A DNA stretch of 64,000 nucleotides from Oxalobacteraceae bacterium UBA6704. Lineage in GTDB: Bacteria; Pseudomonadota; Gammaproteobacteria; Burkholderiales; Burkholderiaceae_D. This document shows, in pieces, positions 41,870 to 51,803 of this stretch; the stretch's first letter is position 1; every line of letters starts with the position of its first letter. The notes under the pieces were generated by a model. The model was not told where the DNA came from, ran no database searches, and saw only the letters and a list, made by a program, of their open reading frames with translations. The stretch covers positions 1-64,000 of the forward strand of contig DKJA01000154.1 of NCBI GenBank assembly GCA_002454505.1. The letters run 5' to 3'. The translations under genes were made by a program, and so were the position numbers.

Positions 41870-42847
41870 ATGGACATCCTTCTGGTACGCGTCTCCTCGC
41901 TGGGAGACGTGCTGCACAATATGCCGATCGTGGCGGACATCCGCCGCCACTTCCCTGAAGCGAACATCGACTGGGTGGTGGAGGAGGGCTACGTGAGCCT
42001 CGTCCGCCAGAACCCGCAGGTGCGCCACATCATCCCGTTCGCGCTGAGGCGCTGGCGCAAGCACCTGGGCGACAAGGCCGTGCGCGCCGAGGTCAAGCAG
42101 TTCTTCCGCCGCGTGCGCGAGGTCGAATACGACTACGTGTTCGACACGCAGGGCCTGCTGAAGACGGGCATCGTGATGGGCGCCGCGCGCATCCGCAAGG
42201 GCGGCCAGAAGGTGGGCCTGGCCAACGGCAGCGAAGGCTCCGGCTACGAGGGCATCTCGCGCATCTTCCATACGAAGAGCATTCCGCTCGATCCGCGTAC
42301 GCATGCGGTGGCGCGCGGCCGCCTCGTGGTGGCTGCCGCATTGGGCTACGCCGTCGACACGCCGGCCGACTTCGGCCTGCCGGAACTGTCGCTCGACGAA
42401 GCGAAGCCGGACTGGCTCCCGGCCGAACCATATGCCGTCTACTTCCACGGCACGGCGCGCGATGCGAAGAAGTGGGCGCCTGCCAACTGGATCGCGCTGG
42501 GCCGCGAGCTGGCGCCGATGACGATCCTGCTGCCGTGGGGCTCGCCGAAAGAAAAGGCGGAAGCCGAAGCGCTCGCCGCGCAGATTCCCAATGCCCGTGT
42601 GCTGCCGAAACTGTCGATGGCCGATGCCGTGCTGGTGGCACGCCGTGCACGGCTGGCGGTCGGCGTCGACACGGGGCTGACGCATATCGCGGCGGCCTAC
42701 AGCCGGCCCGTCGTCGAGATCTATGCCGATTCGCCGCGCTGGAAGACGGAAGGGAACTGGTCGCCACGGATCGTCAACCTGGGCGACAAGGGCAGTCCGC
42801 CGTCGGTCGCCGAAGTGGTTGCCGCCGCCAAGAGCCTGCTCGCATGA
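41870..42847 (+). CDS. waaC: LPS heptosyltransferase I
   Basis: 325 residues. WaaC adds the first L-glycero-D-manno-heptose to Kdo of the LPS inner core, on the cytoplasmic face. The N-terminus MDILLVRVSSLGDVLHNMPI is the GT9 signature. FDTQGLLKTGIVMGAARI, the donor-site segment AVYFHGTARDAKKWAPANWI, and ARLAVGVDTGLTHIAAAYSR are family features. Its stop overlaps the waaA start (ATGA). gmhB at 46548 makes the heptose precursor. Confidence 0.96.
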   Translation: MDILLVRVSSLGDVLHNMPIVADIRRHFPEANIDWVVEEGYVSLVRQNPQVRHIIPFALRRWRKHLGDKAVRAEVKQFFRRVREVEYDYVFDTQGLLKTGIVMGAARIRKGGQKVGLANGSEGSGYEGISRIFHTKSIPLDPRTHAVARGRLVVAAALGYAVDTPADFGLPELSLDEAKPDWLPAEPYAVYFHGTARDAKKWAPANWIALGRELAPMTILLPWGSPKEKAEAEALAAQIPNARVLPKLSMADAVLVARRARLAVGVDTGLTHIAAAYSRPVVEIYADSPRWKTEGNWSPRIVNLGDKGSPPSVAEVVAAAKSLLA

Positions 42848-44127
42848 TGCGCCACCTGTACACGCTGGCGTGGCGGCTCGCGCTGCCGCTGGTGCTGCTG
42901 CGCCTGTGGCTGCGCGGCCGCCAGGAACCCGGCTACCGCCAGCACTGGAACGAACGCCTCGGCATCTACGGCCGCCGCGCCGCCAACGACGAGCCGCTGA
43001 CGATCTGGGTGCATGCCGTGTCGGTGGGCGAGACGCGCGCCGCCGAACCGCTGGTCGATGCGCTGCTGAAGGCTTATCCGCGCGGCCGCATCCTGCTGAC
43101 GCACATGACGCCGACCGGCCGCGCCACCGGCAAGAGCCTGTTCGGCAAGCACGGCGCCCGCGTCGTGCAGTCCTATCTGCCCTACGATATTCCGGCGCTG
43201 GTGCGCCGCTTCGTGACGCACTTCCAGCCCCGTATCTGCATCCTGATGGAGACGGAGGTGTGGCCGAACCTGATCCGCGTCTGCGGCCAGCGGGATGTGC
43301 CGGTGGTGCTGGCCAATGCGCGGCTGTCCGAGCGCTCGCTGCGCAAGGCGCAGAAGCTGGGCAAGGCGATCCGCGATGCGGCATCCGGCATCGCGCTGGT
43401 GGCCGCGCAGACGGACGACGACGCCCGCCGCATCCGCACGCTGGGCGCCGCCAACGTGGCGATCACGGGCAGCATCAAGTTCGACGTGGTGGTGCCGCCC
43501 GCCGCGCTGGCGACGGGTACGCAGCTGCGCAACCAGTTCGGTTTGAACCGCCATGTGCTGCTGTGCGCCAGCACGCGCGAAGGCGAGGAAGAGCTGATCC
43601 TCGATGCATTCAAGACGGCGGCACTGCCGGCCGATACGCTGCTGCTGATCGTGCCGCGCCATCCGCAGCGTTTCGATGCGGTCGAGGCGATGGTCGGTGA
43701 GCGGGGACTCACTTTGCAGCGGCGCTCGGCACTCGCCGATGGCGCAGCAGTTTCTGCTTCTATTCAGGTGGTGCTGGGCGATTCGATGGGCGAGATGTTC
43801 GCCTATTACGCCACATGCGACGTGGCCTTCATCGGCGGCAGCCTGCAGCCGCTGGGCGGCCAGAACCTGATCGAAGCAGCCGCGCTGGGCAAGCCGGTGC
43901 TGATCGGCCAGCACACGTTCAACTTCGCCCAGGTGACGGAAGATGCCATCGCCGCCGGCGGCGCGCTGCGCGTCGCCGATGCGGCGGACCTGATGGCGCA
44001 AGCGACCCGGCTGCTGGCCGACGACGTGTCGCGCCGGACGATGGGCCAGCACGCGCTGGCCTTCGCCAACCAGCACCGCGGCGCCACCGCGCGCACGCTC
44101 GCGCTGCTGCCGGCTCTCGACGACTGA
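42844..44127 (+). CDS. waaA: Kdo transferase (3-deoxy-D-manno-octulosonate transferase)
   Basis: 427 residues from ATG 42844 (MMRHLYTLAWRLALPLVLL); a second ATG follows directly. WaaA adds Kdo to lipid A precursor. It is anchored by an N-terminal helix (about 7-22), then GYRQHWNERLGIYG, the catalytic HAVSVGETRAAEPLV with the general-base Glu, ETEVWPNLIRVCGQRDVPVV, and GGSLQPLGGQNLIEAAALGK. It is translationally coupled to waaC and followed 13 nt later by a palindromic element. Confidence 0.97.
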   Translation: MMRHLYTLAWRLALPLVLLRLWLRGRQEPGYRQHWNERLGIYGRRAANDEPLTIWVHAVSVGETRAAEPLVDALLKAYPRGRILLTHMTPTGRATGKSLFGKHGARVVQSYLPYDIPALVRRFVTHFQPRICILMETEVWPNLIRVCGQRDVPVVLANARLSERSLRKAQKLGKAIRDAASGIALVAAQTDDDARRIRTLGAANVAITGSIKFDVVVPPAALATGTQLRNQFGLNRHVLLCASTREGEEELILDAFKTAALPADTLLLIVPRHPQRFDAVEAMVGERGLTLQRRSALADGAAVSASIQVVLGDSMGEMFAYYATCDVAFIGGSLQPLGGQNLIEAAALGKPVLIGQHTFNFAQVTEDAIAAGGALRVADAADLMAQATRLLADDVSRRTMGQHALAFANQHRGATARTLALLPALDD

Positions 44128-44140
44128 GCTACAGTCCAGT

Positions 44141-44243
44141 TCGTGTCCAACCATGGGGTCAACCCTGTTTTTGGACACGAACTCAAGCACAAAGCAGTTG
44201 AGCCCGTGTCCAATTTTGGGGTTGACCCCAAGGTTGGACACGA
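44141..44243. repeat. Long palindromic element, family 2, copy F
   Basis: The left half begins TCGTGTCCAACCATGGGGTC; the reverse complement of the right half begins TCGTGTCCAACCTTGGGGTC, and pairing continues through TTTTTGGACACGAACTCAAG near the centre. Arms are about 49 nt with few mismatches. It lies in the gap between convergent waaA and the RcnB-like gene. Confidence 0.9.
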
Positions 44244-44275
44244 GCTCAGCCGTAGTGAGTGCTTAATTTTCCAGC

Positions 44276-44728
44276 TTAGTTGCCAAGGATGATGCTGGCA
44301 ATCACACCAGTCGCAATCGCGGCCAGCACGTAGTCGTTACCCGTCTGCACCCAGTGGTAGCCGCGTGGCGGCGAGGACAGGCGGTGGCCGCGCCAGTCGT
44401 CCACCACGTATTGACGGTTGCGGTAGTCGGACGGCAGGCGGCCGCCCTTGCGCAGGTCGTGGCGGGGACCGGCGCCGCGGTCGCCGCGGTGGTCGTTTCG
44501 ATTGTCGCGGTAGTCGACGCGGTCGTTGCGGCGGCTCGTGTCGTAACGGGGGCCGTTGTCGTGGCGGTTGTCGTGACGGGCGTTGTCGCGGCGGTCGTCG
44601 CGCTGTCCGTGGCGGCCATTGCGATCGTTATGATCGTCGCGGTCGCCGCGGTTCTGTGCTTGGACGGCCGACGTGGCGGACATGGCAGCCACCGCCAGCA
44701 GGGCGGCAGGGATCAGGCGAATCTTCAT
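44276..44728 (-). CDS. RcnB-like periplasmic protein, Asp/Arg/His-rich
   Basis: 150 residues. A signal peptide (KIRLIPAALLAVAAMSATSA, cleavage after VQA) precedes a low-complexity region of Asp, Arg, His and Asn (about residues 25-92, e.g. DNARHDNRHDNGPRYD). The C-terminal RcnB-type domain reads LPSDYRNRQYVVDDWRGHRL, GYHWVQTGNDYVLAAI, and a hydrophobic end. In enteric bacteria RcnB tunes nickel/cobalt efflux, but many homologues have no tested role. No rcnA-like pump is adjacent. Monocistronic. Confidence 0.85.
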   Translation of the reverse strand: MKIRLIPAALLAVAAMSATSAVQAQNRGDRDDHNDRNGRHGQRDDRRDNARHDNRHDNGPRYDTSRRNDRVDYRDNRNDHRGDRGAGPRHDLRKGGRLPSDYRNRQYVVDDWRGHRLSSPPRGYHWVQTGNDYVLAAIATGVIASIILGN

Positions 44729-44817
44729 GTTGTTCTCCGGTTGCTGGGCCGGCCGGGGCCGGCATGGAAATCATTATCGCCCAGTAATGAAAAGCGTGTC
44801 TGTGCGCAATCCCACCC

Positions 44818-45690
<873 letters not shown>

Positions 45691-45779
45691 GCCGGCAGCG
45701 TCGCCGGGCGGCTTGCAGGCAAACAGGTCGAGCTGGTCGACCTGGCTGGTCTGGCTTTCGCCGGCCTGGCTGCCGGCTT

Positions 45780-46520
45780 CTAGCCAGCGTTGTAGGCGTG
45801 GGGCGAAATGACGCGCATTTCTGATTCTATCCACTGTTCCACCTGTTCCATCATGCTGTCTGGCGTATGCCCTTCCGGCGATATCGGCTTGCCCACCGAG
45901 ACCGTGATCGTGCCCGGATACTTGATAAACGAATTCTTCGGCCAGCACTCGCCGGAGTTGACGGCGATCGGCACCACCGGCGCGTTGGTCTCGATGGCGA
46001 GACGCGTGCCGCCGCTCTTGTACTTGCCCGCCTGGCCGACGGGGATGCGGGTACCTTCCGGGAACATGATAATCCATTGGCCGTCTTTCAGGCGACGTTT
46101 GCCGTGGGCGACGACCATGCGGAACGCGTTCTTGCCCTGCTTGCGGTCGATCGGGATCATCCGCAGCAGCGCGATGCCCCAGCCGAAGAAGGGGATGTAC
46201 AGGATCTCCTTCTTGAACACGAAGACGAGGGGCCGGGGCAGGTAGGCCAGCAGGAAGATGGTCTCCCATGCCGACTGGTGCTTCGACAGGATGATGGCCG
46301 GGCTGTCCGGGAAGTTCTCGTAGCCCTTGAACTCGTAGCGGATGCCGCACACCACGCGCGCCAGCCAGATGATGAACACGTTCCAGCGCGACGTCACGTA
46401 GTAGCGCTGGTTGTACGGCAGCGGCGCCACCAGCATGCAGACGAACGACCAGACGACCGTCATGACGGCCATGATCACCGTGAACAGGACGGAACGCAGG
46501 AACAAAAAGGCTTTACGCAA
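45780..46520 (-). CDS. plsC: 1-acyl-glycerol-3-phosphate acyltransferase
   Basis: 246 residues. It acylates the sn-2 position of lysophosphatidic acid at the inner membrane. An N-terminal membrane helix (about 8-32) is followed by ILSKHQSAWETIFLLAYL (HxxxxD-type motif with Glu in place of Asp), FKKEILYIPFFGWGIALL, IMFPEGTRIPVGQ, and NAPVVPIAVNSGECW. It begins 27 nt after gmhB; the glyS-gmhB-plsC order is a Burkholderiales standard. The Glu substitution in the HX4D motif is common in this subfamily. Confidence 0.94.
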   Translation of the reverse strand: MRKAFLFLRSVLFTVIMAVMTVVWSFVCMLVAPLPYNQRYYVTSRWNVFIIWLARVVCGIRYEFKGYENFPDSPAIILSKHQSAWETIFLLAYLPRPLVFVFKKEILYIPFFGWGIALLRMIPIDRKQGKNAFRMVVAHGKRRLKDGQWIIMFPEGTRIPVGQAGKYKSGGTRLAIETNAPVVPIAVNSGECWPKNSFIKYPGTITVSVGKPISPEGHTPDSMMEQVEQWIESEMRVISPHAYNAG

Positions 46521-46547
46521 TGCGGAACTCCGATGGTTAAGGTTGGA

Positions 46548-47120
46548 TCAGTTTTGCTGCGTCGGTGGCGTCTTGAGGATGTGCTGCACGGTGGCGGCAA
46601 GATCCGGGAACGTCAGCGTGCCGGGCGGCAGGCCGCCGGTGGCACTGGTCTTTTCGCCTTTGCCGGTGCGCACCAGGTAAGGCACGCAGCCGCCGATGAA
46701 GCCCGCCTGCAGGTCGCGCAGCGAGTCGCCCACCGTCGGCACGCCTTTCAGGCTGACCTGGTAGCGCTTGGAGATCTCGGCGAACATGCCCGGCTTCGGC
46801 TTGCGGCAATCGCAGTTGTCGGCTGCCGCGTGCGGGCAGAAGAACACCGCCTCGATTTCGGCGCCCACCTGCAGCGCGAGCCGGTGCATCTTCGCGTGGA
46901 TCGCGTTCAGCGTGGTGATGTCGAAGAACTGCCGGGCGATGCCGGACTGGTTCGACGCGATCACCACGCGATACCCGGCCTGGTTCAGGCGGGCGATCGC
47001 TTCCAGCGAACCGGGAATGGGGATCCATTCGTCCGGACTCTTGATGAAGTCCGGCGAATCCTGGTTGATCACGCCATCGCGGTCGAGGATGATCAGTTTC
47101 GGTGGCGCTGGCTGCGGCAT
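46548..47120 (-). CDS. gmhB: D-glycero-beta-D-manno-heptose 1,7-bisphosphate 7-phosphatase
   Basis: 190 residues. A HAD phosphatase of ADP-heptose synthesis, feeding waaC. The nucleophile motif is IILDRDGVINQDSPDFI, the zinc-binding loop CPHAAADNCDCRKPKPGM carries Cys-x-His and Cys-x-Cys, and VGDSLRDLQAGFIGGC holds the later acidic residues. It is 9 nt downstream of glyS. Confidence 0.95.
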   Translation of the reverse strand: MPQPAPPKLIILDRDGVINQDSPDFIKSPDEWIPIPGSLEAIARLNQAGYRVVIASNQSGIARQFFDITTLNAIHAKMHRLALQVGAEIEAVFFCPHAAADNCDCRKPKPGMFAEISKRYQVSLKGVPTVGDSLRDLQAGFIGGCVPYLVRTGKGEKTSATGGLPPGTLTFPDLAATVQHILKTPPTQQN

Positions 47121-47129
47121 CGGCTTTCC

Positions 47130-49232
47130 TTAAACGGCGAGCTTGGAGATGTCCGCCACGCGGTTCATCATGCCGTGCAGCGAAGACAGCAGCGCCAGGC
47201 GGTTGTTGCGCAGCGCCAGGTCGTCGGCCATCACCATCACGTCGTTGAAGAACGCATCGACATCGTCGCGCAGCTGCGCCAGCGTCTTCAACGTGCCGGT
47301 GAAGTCGCCACGGGCGAAGGCCGCATCCACTTCCGGCTTGACGCGCGCAACGGCGGCGGCCAGGTTCTTTTCCGCTTCGTCCTGCAGCAGGGCCGGATTC
47401 ACGCTGCCGGCCTGCGCCAGCGCTGCCTCGTTCTTCTTCAGGATGTTGGTGATGCGCTTGTTGGCGGCGGCCAGCGAGCTTGACTCCGGCAGCGCGGCAA
47501 ACGCCTGCACCGCTTCCAGGCGCTGGACGATGTCGTCCAGGCGGTCCGGGTTCTGGGCAACCACGGCTTCGATCTCGTTCGGCGTGAAGCCCCGTTCGCG
47601 CAGGATGCCGCGCAGGCGGTCCAGCATGAAGGCGGTCACTTCGGCCGTCGGGTCCTTGAAGTTGGCAACGGTGGAGAACTGCGCCACCGCATCGGCCAGC
47701 AGCTCGCTGATCGCCAGCGGCAGGCGCTTCTCGACCAGCATGCGCAGCACGCCCAGCGCGTGGCGGCGCAGTGCGAACGGATCCTTGTCGCCGGTCGGCT
47801 GCAGGCCGATGGCCCAGATGCCCACCAGCGTTTCCAGCTTGTCGGCCAGCGCGACGGCGGTGCCGGTCTGCGTCGACGGCAGCGCATCGCCGGCAAAGCG
47901 CGGCTGGTAATGTTCGGATGCGGCCAGCGCCACTTCCTCGTTCTCGCCGTCGTGACGGGCGTAGTAGGTGCCCATGATGCCCTGCAGCTCGGGGAACTCG
48001 CCCACCATATCGGTCAGCAGGTCGGCCTTCGACAGGCGCGCGCCCCGTTCGGCCAGCGCCACGTCGGCACCCAGGCGGCGTGCGATCGCCGTCGCCAGGC
48101 CGGTGACGCGGTCGCTGCGCTCGGCCTGCGTGCCCAGCTTGTTGTGGTAGACGACGTTCTTCAGTGCCGGCAGGCGCGACTCCAGCGTCTTCTTCTGGTC
48201 CTGCTCGAAGAAGAACTTGGCATCGGCCAGCCGCGGGCGCACGACGCGCTCGTTGCCGCCGACGATGGCCTGCGGCGTGTCGGTGGCGATGTTCGACACG
48301 ATCAGGAAGCGCGAACGCAGCTTGCCGCCGGCATCCGTCAGCGCGAAGTATTTCTGGTTGGTCTGCATCGTCAGGATCAGGCATTCCTGCGGCACGGCCA
48401 GGAATTCGTCCTCGAAGCGGCATTCATAGACCACCGGCCATTCGACCAAGGAGGCCACTTCTTCCAGCAGCGCTTCGGGCATCAGCACCTTGTCGTCGCC
48501 CGCCTTGGCCAGCAGTTCGGCGCGGATCTGTTCCTTGCGCGCTTCGAACGACGGAATCACTTTTGCTTCCTGCACCAGCGTGTCGGCGTAGGCATCGGCG
48601 TGCGGCACGGTGACCGTGCGTTTGCCCGGCGCCGTCAGGAAGCGGTGGCCCTGCGTGGCGTTCGATGCGGTCAGGCCCAGCAGGTGCAGCGGCAGCACCT
48701 GGTCGCCGAACAGCGCGATCAGGCTGTGCGCCGGACGCACGAACTGCACGGTGGCGCCGTCCGGACGCTGGTAGCTCATCACCTTCGGAATCGGCAGCCT
48801 GGCCACCGACTCTTCCAGCGCGGCCTGCAGGCCCGTGGCCAGCGGCGCGCCGGGGGCGGTGTAGGTGTAGAAGAACGATTCGGCCTTGCCGTCCTGGGCC
48901 CGTTCGAGATCGGCGATCTGCAGGTCGGGGAAGCCCAGCGCCGCCAGCTTCTTCGCCAGCGGCGCGCTCGGGTTGCCTTCTTTATCCAGCGCGACGGTCA
49001 CCGGCAGCACTTTTTCGCGGATCGATTTGTCCGGCGAAGTGTCGCGCACGTGGGTGATGGAGACAGCCAGCCGGCGTGGCGTGGCGTAGGACGTGGCAAC
49101 GCTGCCTTCTTCCAGGAAGTCGCGCGCCTTCAGGCCATTGACGATGCCGGCGGCAAAAGCGGCGCCCAGTTTCGACAGCGCCTTCGGCGGCAGTTCTTCG
49201 GTCAGCAGTTCAATCAGGAGAGTCTGGGTCAT
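47130..49232 (-). CDS. glyS: Glycine-tRNA ligase beta subunit
   Basis: 700 residues. Second subunit of the bacterial alpha2beta2 glycyl-tRNA synthetase. It starts TLLIELLTEELPPKALSKLG; FLAVPQECLILTMQTNQKYF, FFFEQDQKKTLESRLPALKN and HNKLGTQAERSDRVTGLATA are conserved blocks, and the C-terminal tRNA-binding helices end in LLSSLHGMMNRVADISKLAV. It begins 10 nt after glyQ. Confidence 0.98.
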   Translation of the reverse strand: MTQTLLIELLTEELPPKALSKLGAAFAAGIVNGLKARDFLEEGSVATSYATPRRLAVSITHVRDTSPDKSIREKVLPVTVALDKEGNPSAPLAKKLAALGFPDLQIADLERAQDGKAESFFYTYTAPGAPLATGLQAALEESVARLPIPKVMSYQRPDGATVQFVRPAHSLIALFGDQVLPLHLLGLTASNATQGHRFLTAPGKRTVTVPHADAYADTLVQEAKVIPSFEARKEQIRAELLAKAGDDKVLMPEALLEEVASLVEWPVVYECRFEDEFLAVPQECLILTMQTNQKYFALTDAGGKLRSRFLIVSNIATDTPQAIVGGNERVVRPRLADAKFFFEQDQKKTLESRLPALKNVVYHNKLGTQAERSDRVTGLATAIARRLGADVALAERGARLSKADLLTDMVGEFPELQGIMGTYYARHDGENEEVALAASEHYQPRFAGDALPSTQTGTAVALADKLETLVGIWAIGLQPTGDKDPFALRRHALGVLRMLVEKRLPLAISELLADAVAQFSTVANFKDPTAEVTAFMLDRLRGILRERGFTPNEIEAVVAQNPDRLDDIVQRLEAVQAFAALPESSSLAAANKRITNILKKNEAALAQAGSVNPALLQDEAEKNLAAAVARVKPEVDAAFARGDFTGTLKTLAQLRDDVDAFFNDVMVMADDLALRNNRLALLSSLHGMMNRVADISKLAV

Positions 49233-49242
49233 GTCTGTATCT

Positions 49243-50148
49243 TCAGGCGTTGGCTTGGTCCAGCATCGGGAAGCCGAGGCGTTCGCGGGAATCGTAATAG
49301 GCTTGCGCGACGAGGCGCGACAGCGTGCGCACGCGGCCGATGTAGGCGGCGCGTTCCGTCACGGAGATGGCGCCGCGCGCGTCCAGCATGTTGAAGCTGT
49401 GCGAAGCCTTCATGATCTGTTCGTAGGCGGGCAGCGTCAGCTGCAGTTCGACGAGGCGCTTGGCTTCCGCTTCGTGGTTGGCGAACTGGGCGAACAGGAT
49501 GTCCGTGTTGGCGTGTTCGAAGTTGTAGGTGGACTGTTCCACTTCGTTCTGGTGGAACACGTCGCCGTACTTCAGCGTCTTCTTCACGCCGTTTTCTTCC
49601 CACTCCGTCCACACCAGGTCGTAGACGTTCTCAACGCCCTGCAGGTACATCGCCAGGCGCTCGACGCCGTAGGTGATCTCGCCCAGCACGGGCTTGCAAT
49701 CGAGGCCGCCCACCTGCTGGAAGTAAGTGAACTGGGTGACTTCCATGCCGTTCAGCCAGACTTCCCAACCCAGGCCCCAGGCGCCCAGCGTCGGGCTTTC
49801 CCAGTCGTCCTCGACGAAGCGCACGTCGTTCTGCTGCAGGTCCAGGCCCAAAGCGGCAAGCGAACCCAGATACAGGTCGAGGATGTTTTCCGGCGCGGGT
49901 TTGAGCACCACCTGGAATTGATAGTAGTGCTGCAGGCGGTTCGGGTTCTCGCCGTAGCGGCCGTCCTTCGGGCGGCGCGACGGCTGCACGTAGGCGGCGC
50001 GCCATGGCTCCGGGCCGATCGCGCGCAGGAAGGTCCCGGTGTGGAAGGTGCCGGCGCCCACTTCCATGTCGTACGGTTGCAGCAGGGCGCAACCCTGCTT
50101 GTCCCAATAGGATTGCAGGGTCAGGATGATTTGTTGGAATGTCAGCAT
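49243..50148 (-). CDS. glyQ: Glycine-tRNA ligase alpha subunit
   Basis: 301 residues. The class II catalytic subunit that adenylates glycine. MLTFQQIILTLQSYWDKQGC, GAGTFHTGTFLRAIGPEPWR, YVQPSRRPKDGRYGENPNRL and the QHYYQFQVVLKPAPEN motif match GlyQ throughout. It is coupled to glyS. Upstream (50149-50255) there is a 107-nt gap with no T-box, as expected for a proteobacterium. Confidence 0.98.
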   Translation of the reverse strand: MLTFQQIILTLQSYWDKQGCALLQPYDMEVGAGTFHTGTFLRAIGPEPWRAAYVQPSRRPKDGRYGENPNRLQHYYQFQVVLKPAPENILDLYLGSLAALGLDLQQNDVRFVEDDWESPTLGAWGLGWEVWLNGMEVTQFTYFQQVGGLDCKPVLGEITYGVERLAMYLQGVENVYDLVWTEWEENGVKKTLKYGDVFHQNEVEQSTYNFEHANTDILFAQFANHEAEAKRLVELQLTLPAYEQIMKASHSFNMLDARGAISVTERAAYIGRVRTLSRLVAQAYYDSRERLGFPMLDQANA

Positions 50149-50255
50149 CGTATTCGGTCGGTAGCGCAGGAGCGCGCAAGCTAAATGGTCATCGCGGCGG
50201 GTTCGCCAAAACGACCATTCTAGCGGTTTTTACAAGGGATCAGTAGAGAGCCGCC

Positions 50256-51803
50256 TCAGGCCGGGGCCCGCCGGCGGCGCGACCACAGCCACGCCGCCAG
50301 CAGCGCGCCCGCGGCCAGCGCCAGCACGAGCCGGTTCTGCAGCAGGATGTACGGCGTGTCGCCCGTCATGCCCTGCACGGTGGCCGTCAGTACGCCCGGC
50401 TGGTAGTAGGGCAGGCTGGCGGTGATCACGCCATGGCCGTCGATGACGACGGTGGCGCCGGTATTCGTCGCGGCCAGCATCGGCCGGCCCGTTTCCAGCG
50501 AGCGCATTTGCGAGATCTGCACGTGCTGCGGGATCGCCACGGATTCGCCGTACCACGCCAGCTCGGAGACGTTCAGCAGGATCGTCGCCTGCGAACCGTT
50601 GTTCAACTGCGCGGCGATCTCTTCGCCGAAGTTGTTCTCGTAGCAGATGTTCGGCAGCACGCGCTGGTCCTTGACGGCGAACGCGCCCTGCAGCGCCGGG
50701 CCGCGGGTCTGGTCGCCGAGGGGAATCTGCAGCATGTCGGTGAACCAGCGGAAGCCGGGCGGGATGAATTCGCCGAACGGCACCAGGTGGTGTTTGTCAT
50801 AGCGGTACGGTTTCGCCATCGTCGGGCCGAGGCCCATCACGCTGTTCGAATACTGCGTGGGGCTGTCCGCCATCGGCATGCCCAGCACGATGGCGCTGCC
50901 GGTCTTGCGGGCAAACGCGCCGTAGCTGTCCAGGTAACCGGCCGGCAGCTGCTGCGGGAACAGCGGCACGCCCGTTTCGGGAATCGCGATCAGGTCGGCC
51001 GGTGCGGCCGTCACCACATCGAGGTAGTGGCGCAGCGTGTCGCCGATGTGGGCCGGGTCGAACTTGTTCGCCAGCGCCACGTTGCCCTGCACGAGGCGCA
51101 CGGACAGCGGCTTGCCGGCGGGCGCCGTCCACTGCACATACTGTAATGCGAAGCCACCCAGCCACACGGCGCCGATCACGGCCAGCGCCGTCTTGCGCGT
51201 GCGGTGCATCAGCAGGAGCAGGGCGCCGGCCGTGATGGCGGCGAGCCAGCCGATGCCGTACACGCCGACCAGCGGCGCGTAGCCGGCCAGCGGCGTGGCG
51301 TTGTGCGCATAGCCGGCGGCGGCCCACGGAAAGCCGGTGAACAGCCAGCCGCGCGTCCATTCGCTGGCCAGCCACAAGGCCGGCAGCACGAGCAGGTTGG
51401 CGCCCGGCAGCGGCAGCGCCCAGCGCTTGCGCAGCCAGGCTGCGCCGCCCATCGCCAGCGCGCAGTGGCCGCCCATGTAGACGGCCAGCAGCGCGATGGC
51501 GACCCACGCCAGCGGCATCGACAGGCCGCCGAAGCGGGCCAGCGCGATGGTCAGCCAGTGCACGCCGGCCAGGCACCAGCCGAAGCCGAACGCCCAGCCG
51601 ACCAGCGCCGACGCCTTGACGGTGTCGGCCCGCAGCACCTGGTAGAACAGGATGGCAAGCGACAGCAGCTGCACCGGCCACCAGCCGAACGGCGCGAACG
51701 ACAGGATGCTCGCCGCCCCGGCCAGGGCGGCGATGATCATGCGGCTACGGGTACTGCGCGGTGGAGCGGGCGGCTCGCCGGGTTGGGCACGGCGAAAGCG
51801 CAT
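50256..51803 (-). CDS. lnt: Apolipoprotein N-acyltransferase
   Basis: 515 residues from ATG 51801-51803. It adds the third acyl chain to lipoproteins in the inner membrane. About seven N-terminal membrane helices precede a periplasmic nitrilase-like domain with the catalytic Glu in IAIPETGVPLFP, Lys in KHHLVPFGEFIPPG and Cys in NICYENNFGEEIAAQ. A C-terminal helix follows. Its start shares one base with the corC stop (TGATG), so the two are coupled; corC-lnt is a standard pair. Confidence 0.96.
   Translation of the reverse strand: MRFRRAQPGEPPAPPRSTRSRMIIAALAGAASILSFAPFGWWPVQLLSLAILFYQVLRADTVKASALVGWAFGFGWCLAGVHWLTIALARFGGLSMPLAWVAIALLAVYMGGHCALAMGGAAWLRKRWALPLPGANLLVLPALWLASEWTRGWLFTGFPWAAAGYAHNATPLAGYAPLVGVYGIGWLAAITAGALLLLMHRTRKTALAVIGAVWLGGFALQYVQWTAPAGKPLSVRLVQGNVALANKFDPAHIGDTLRHYLDVVTAAPADLIAIPETGVPLFPQQLPAGYLDSYGAFARKTGSAIVLGMPMADSPTQYSNSVMGLGPTMAKPYRYDKHHLVPFGEFIPPGFRWFTDMLQIPLGDQTRGPALQGAFAVKDQRVLPNICYENNFGEEIAAQLNNGSQATILLNVSELAWYGESVAIPQHVQISQMRSLETGRPMLAATNTGATVVIDGHGVITASLPYYQPGVLTATVQGMTGDTPYILLQNRLVLALAAGALLAAWLWSRRRRAPA

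Noticed and set aside
50149..50255. Possible T-box leader before glyQS
   Set aside because: No specifier loop, T-box sequence or terminator/antiterminator pair is visible, and T-boxes are not expected in betaproteobacteria.
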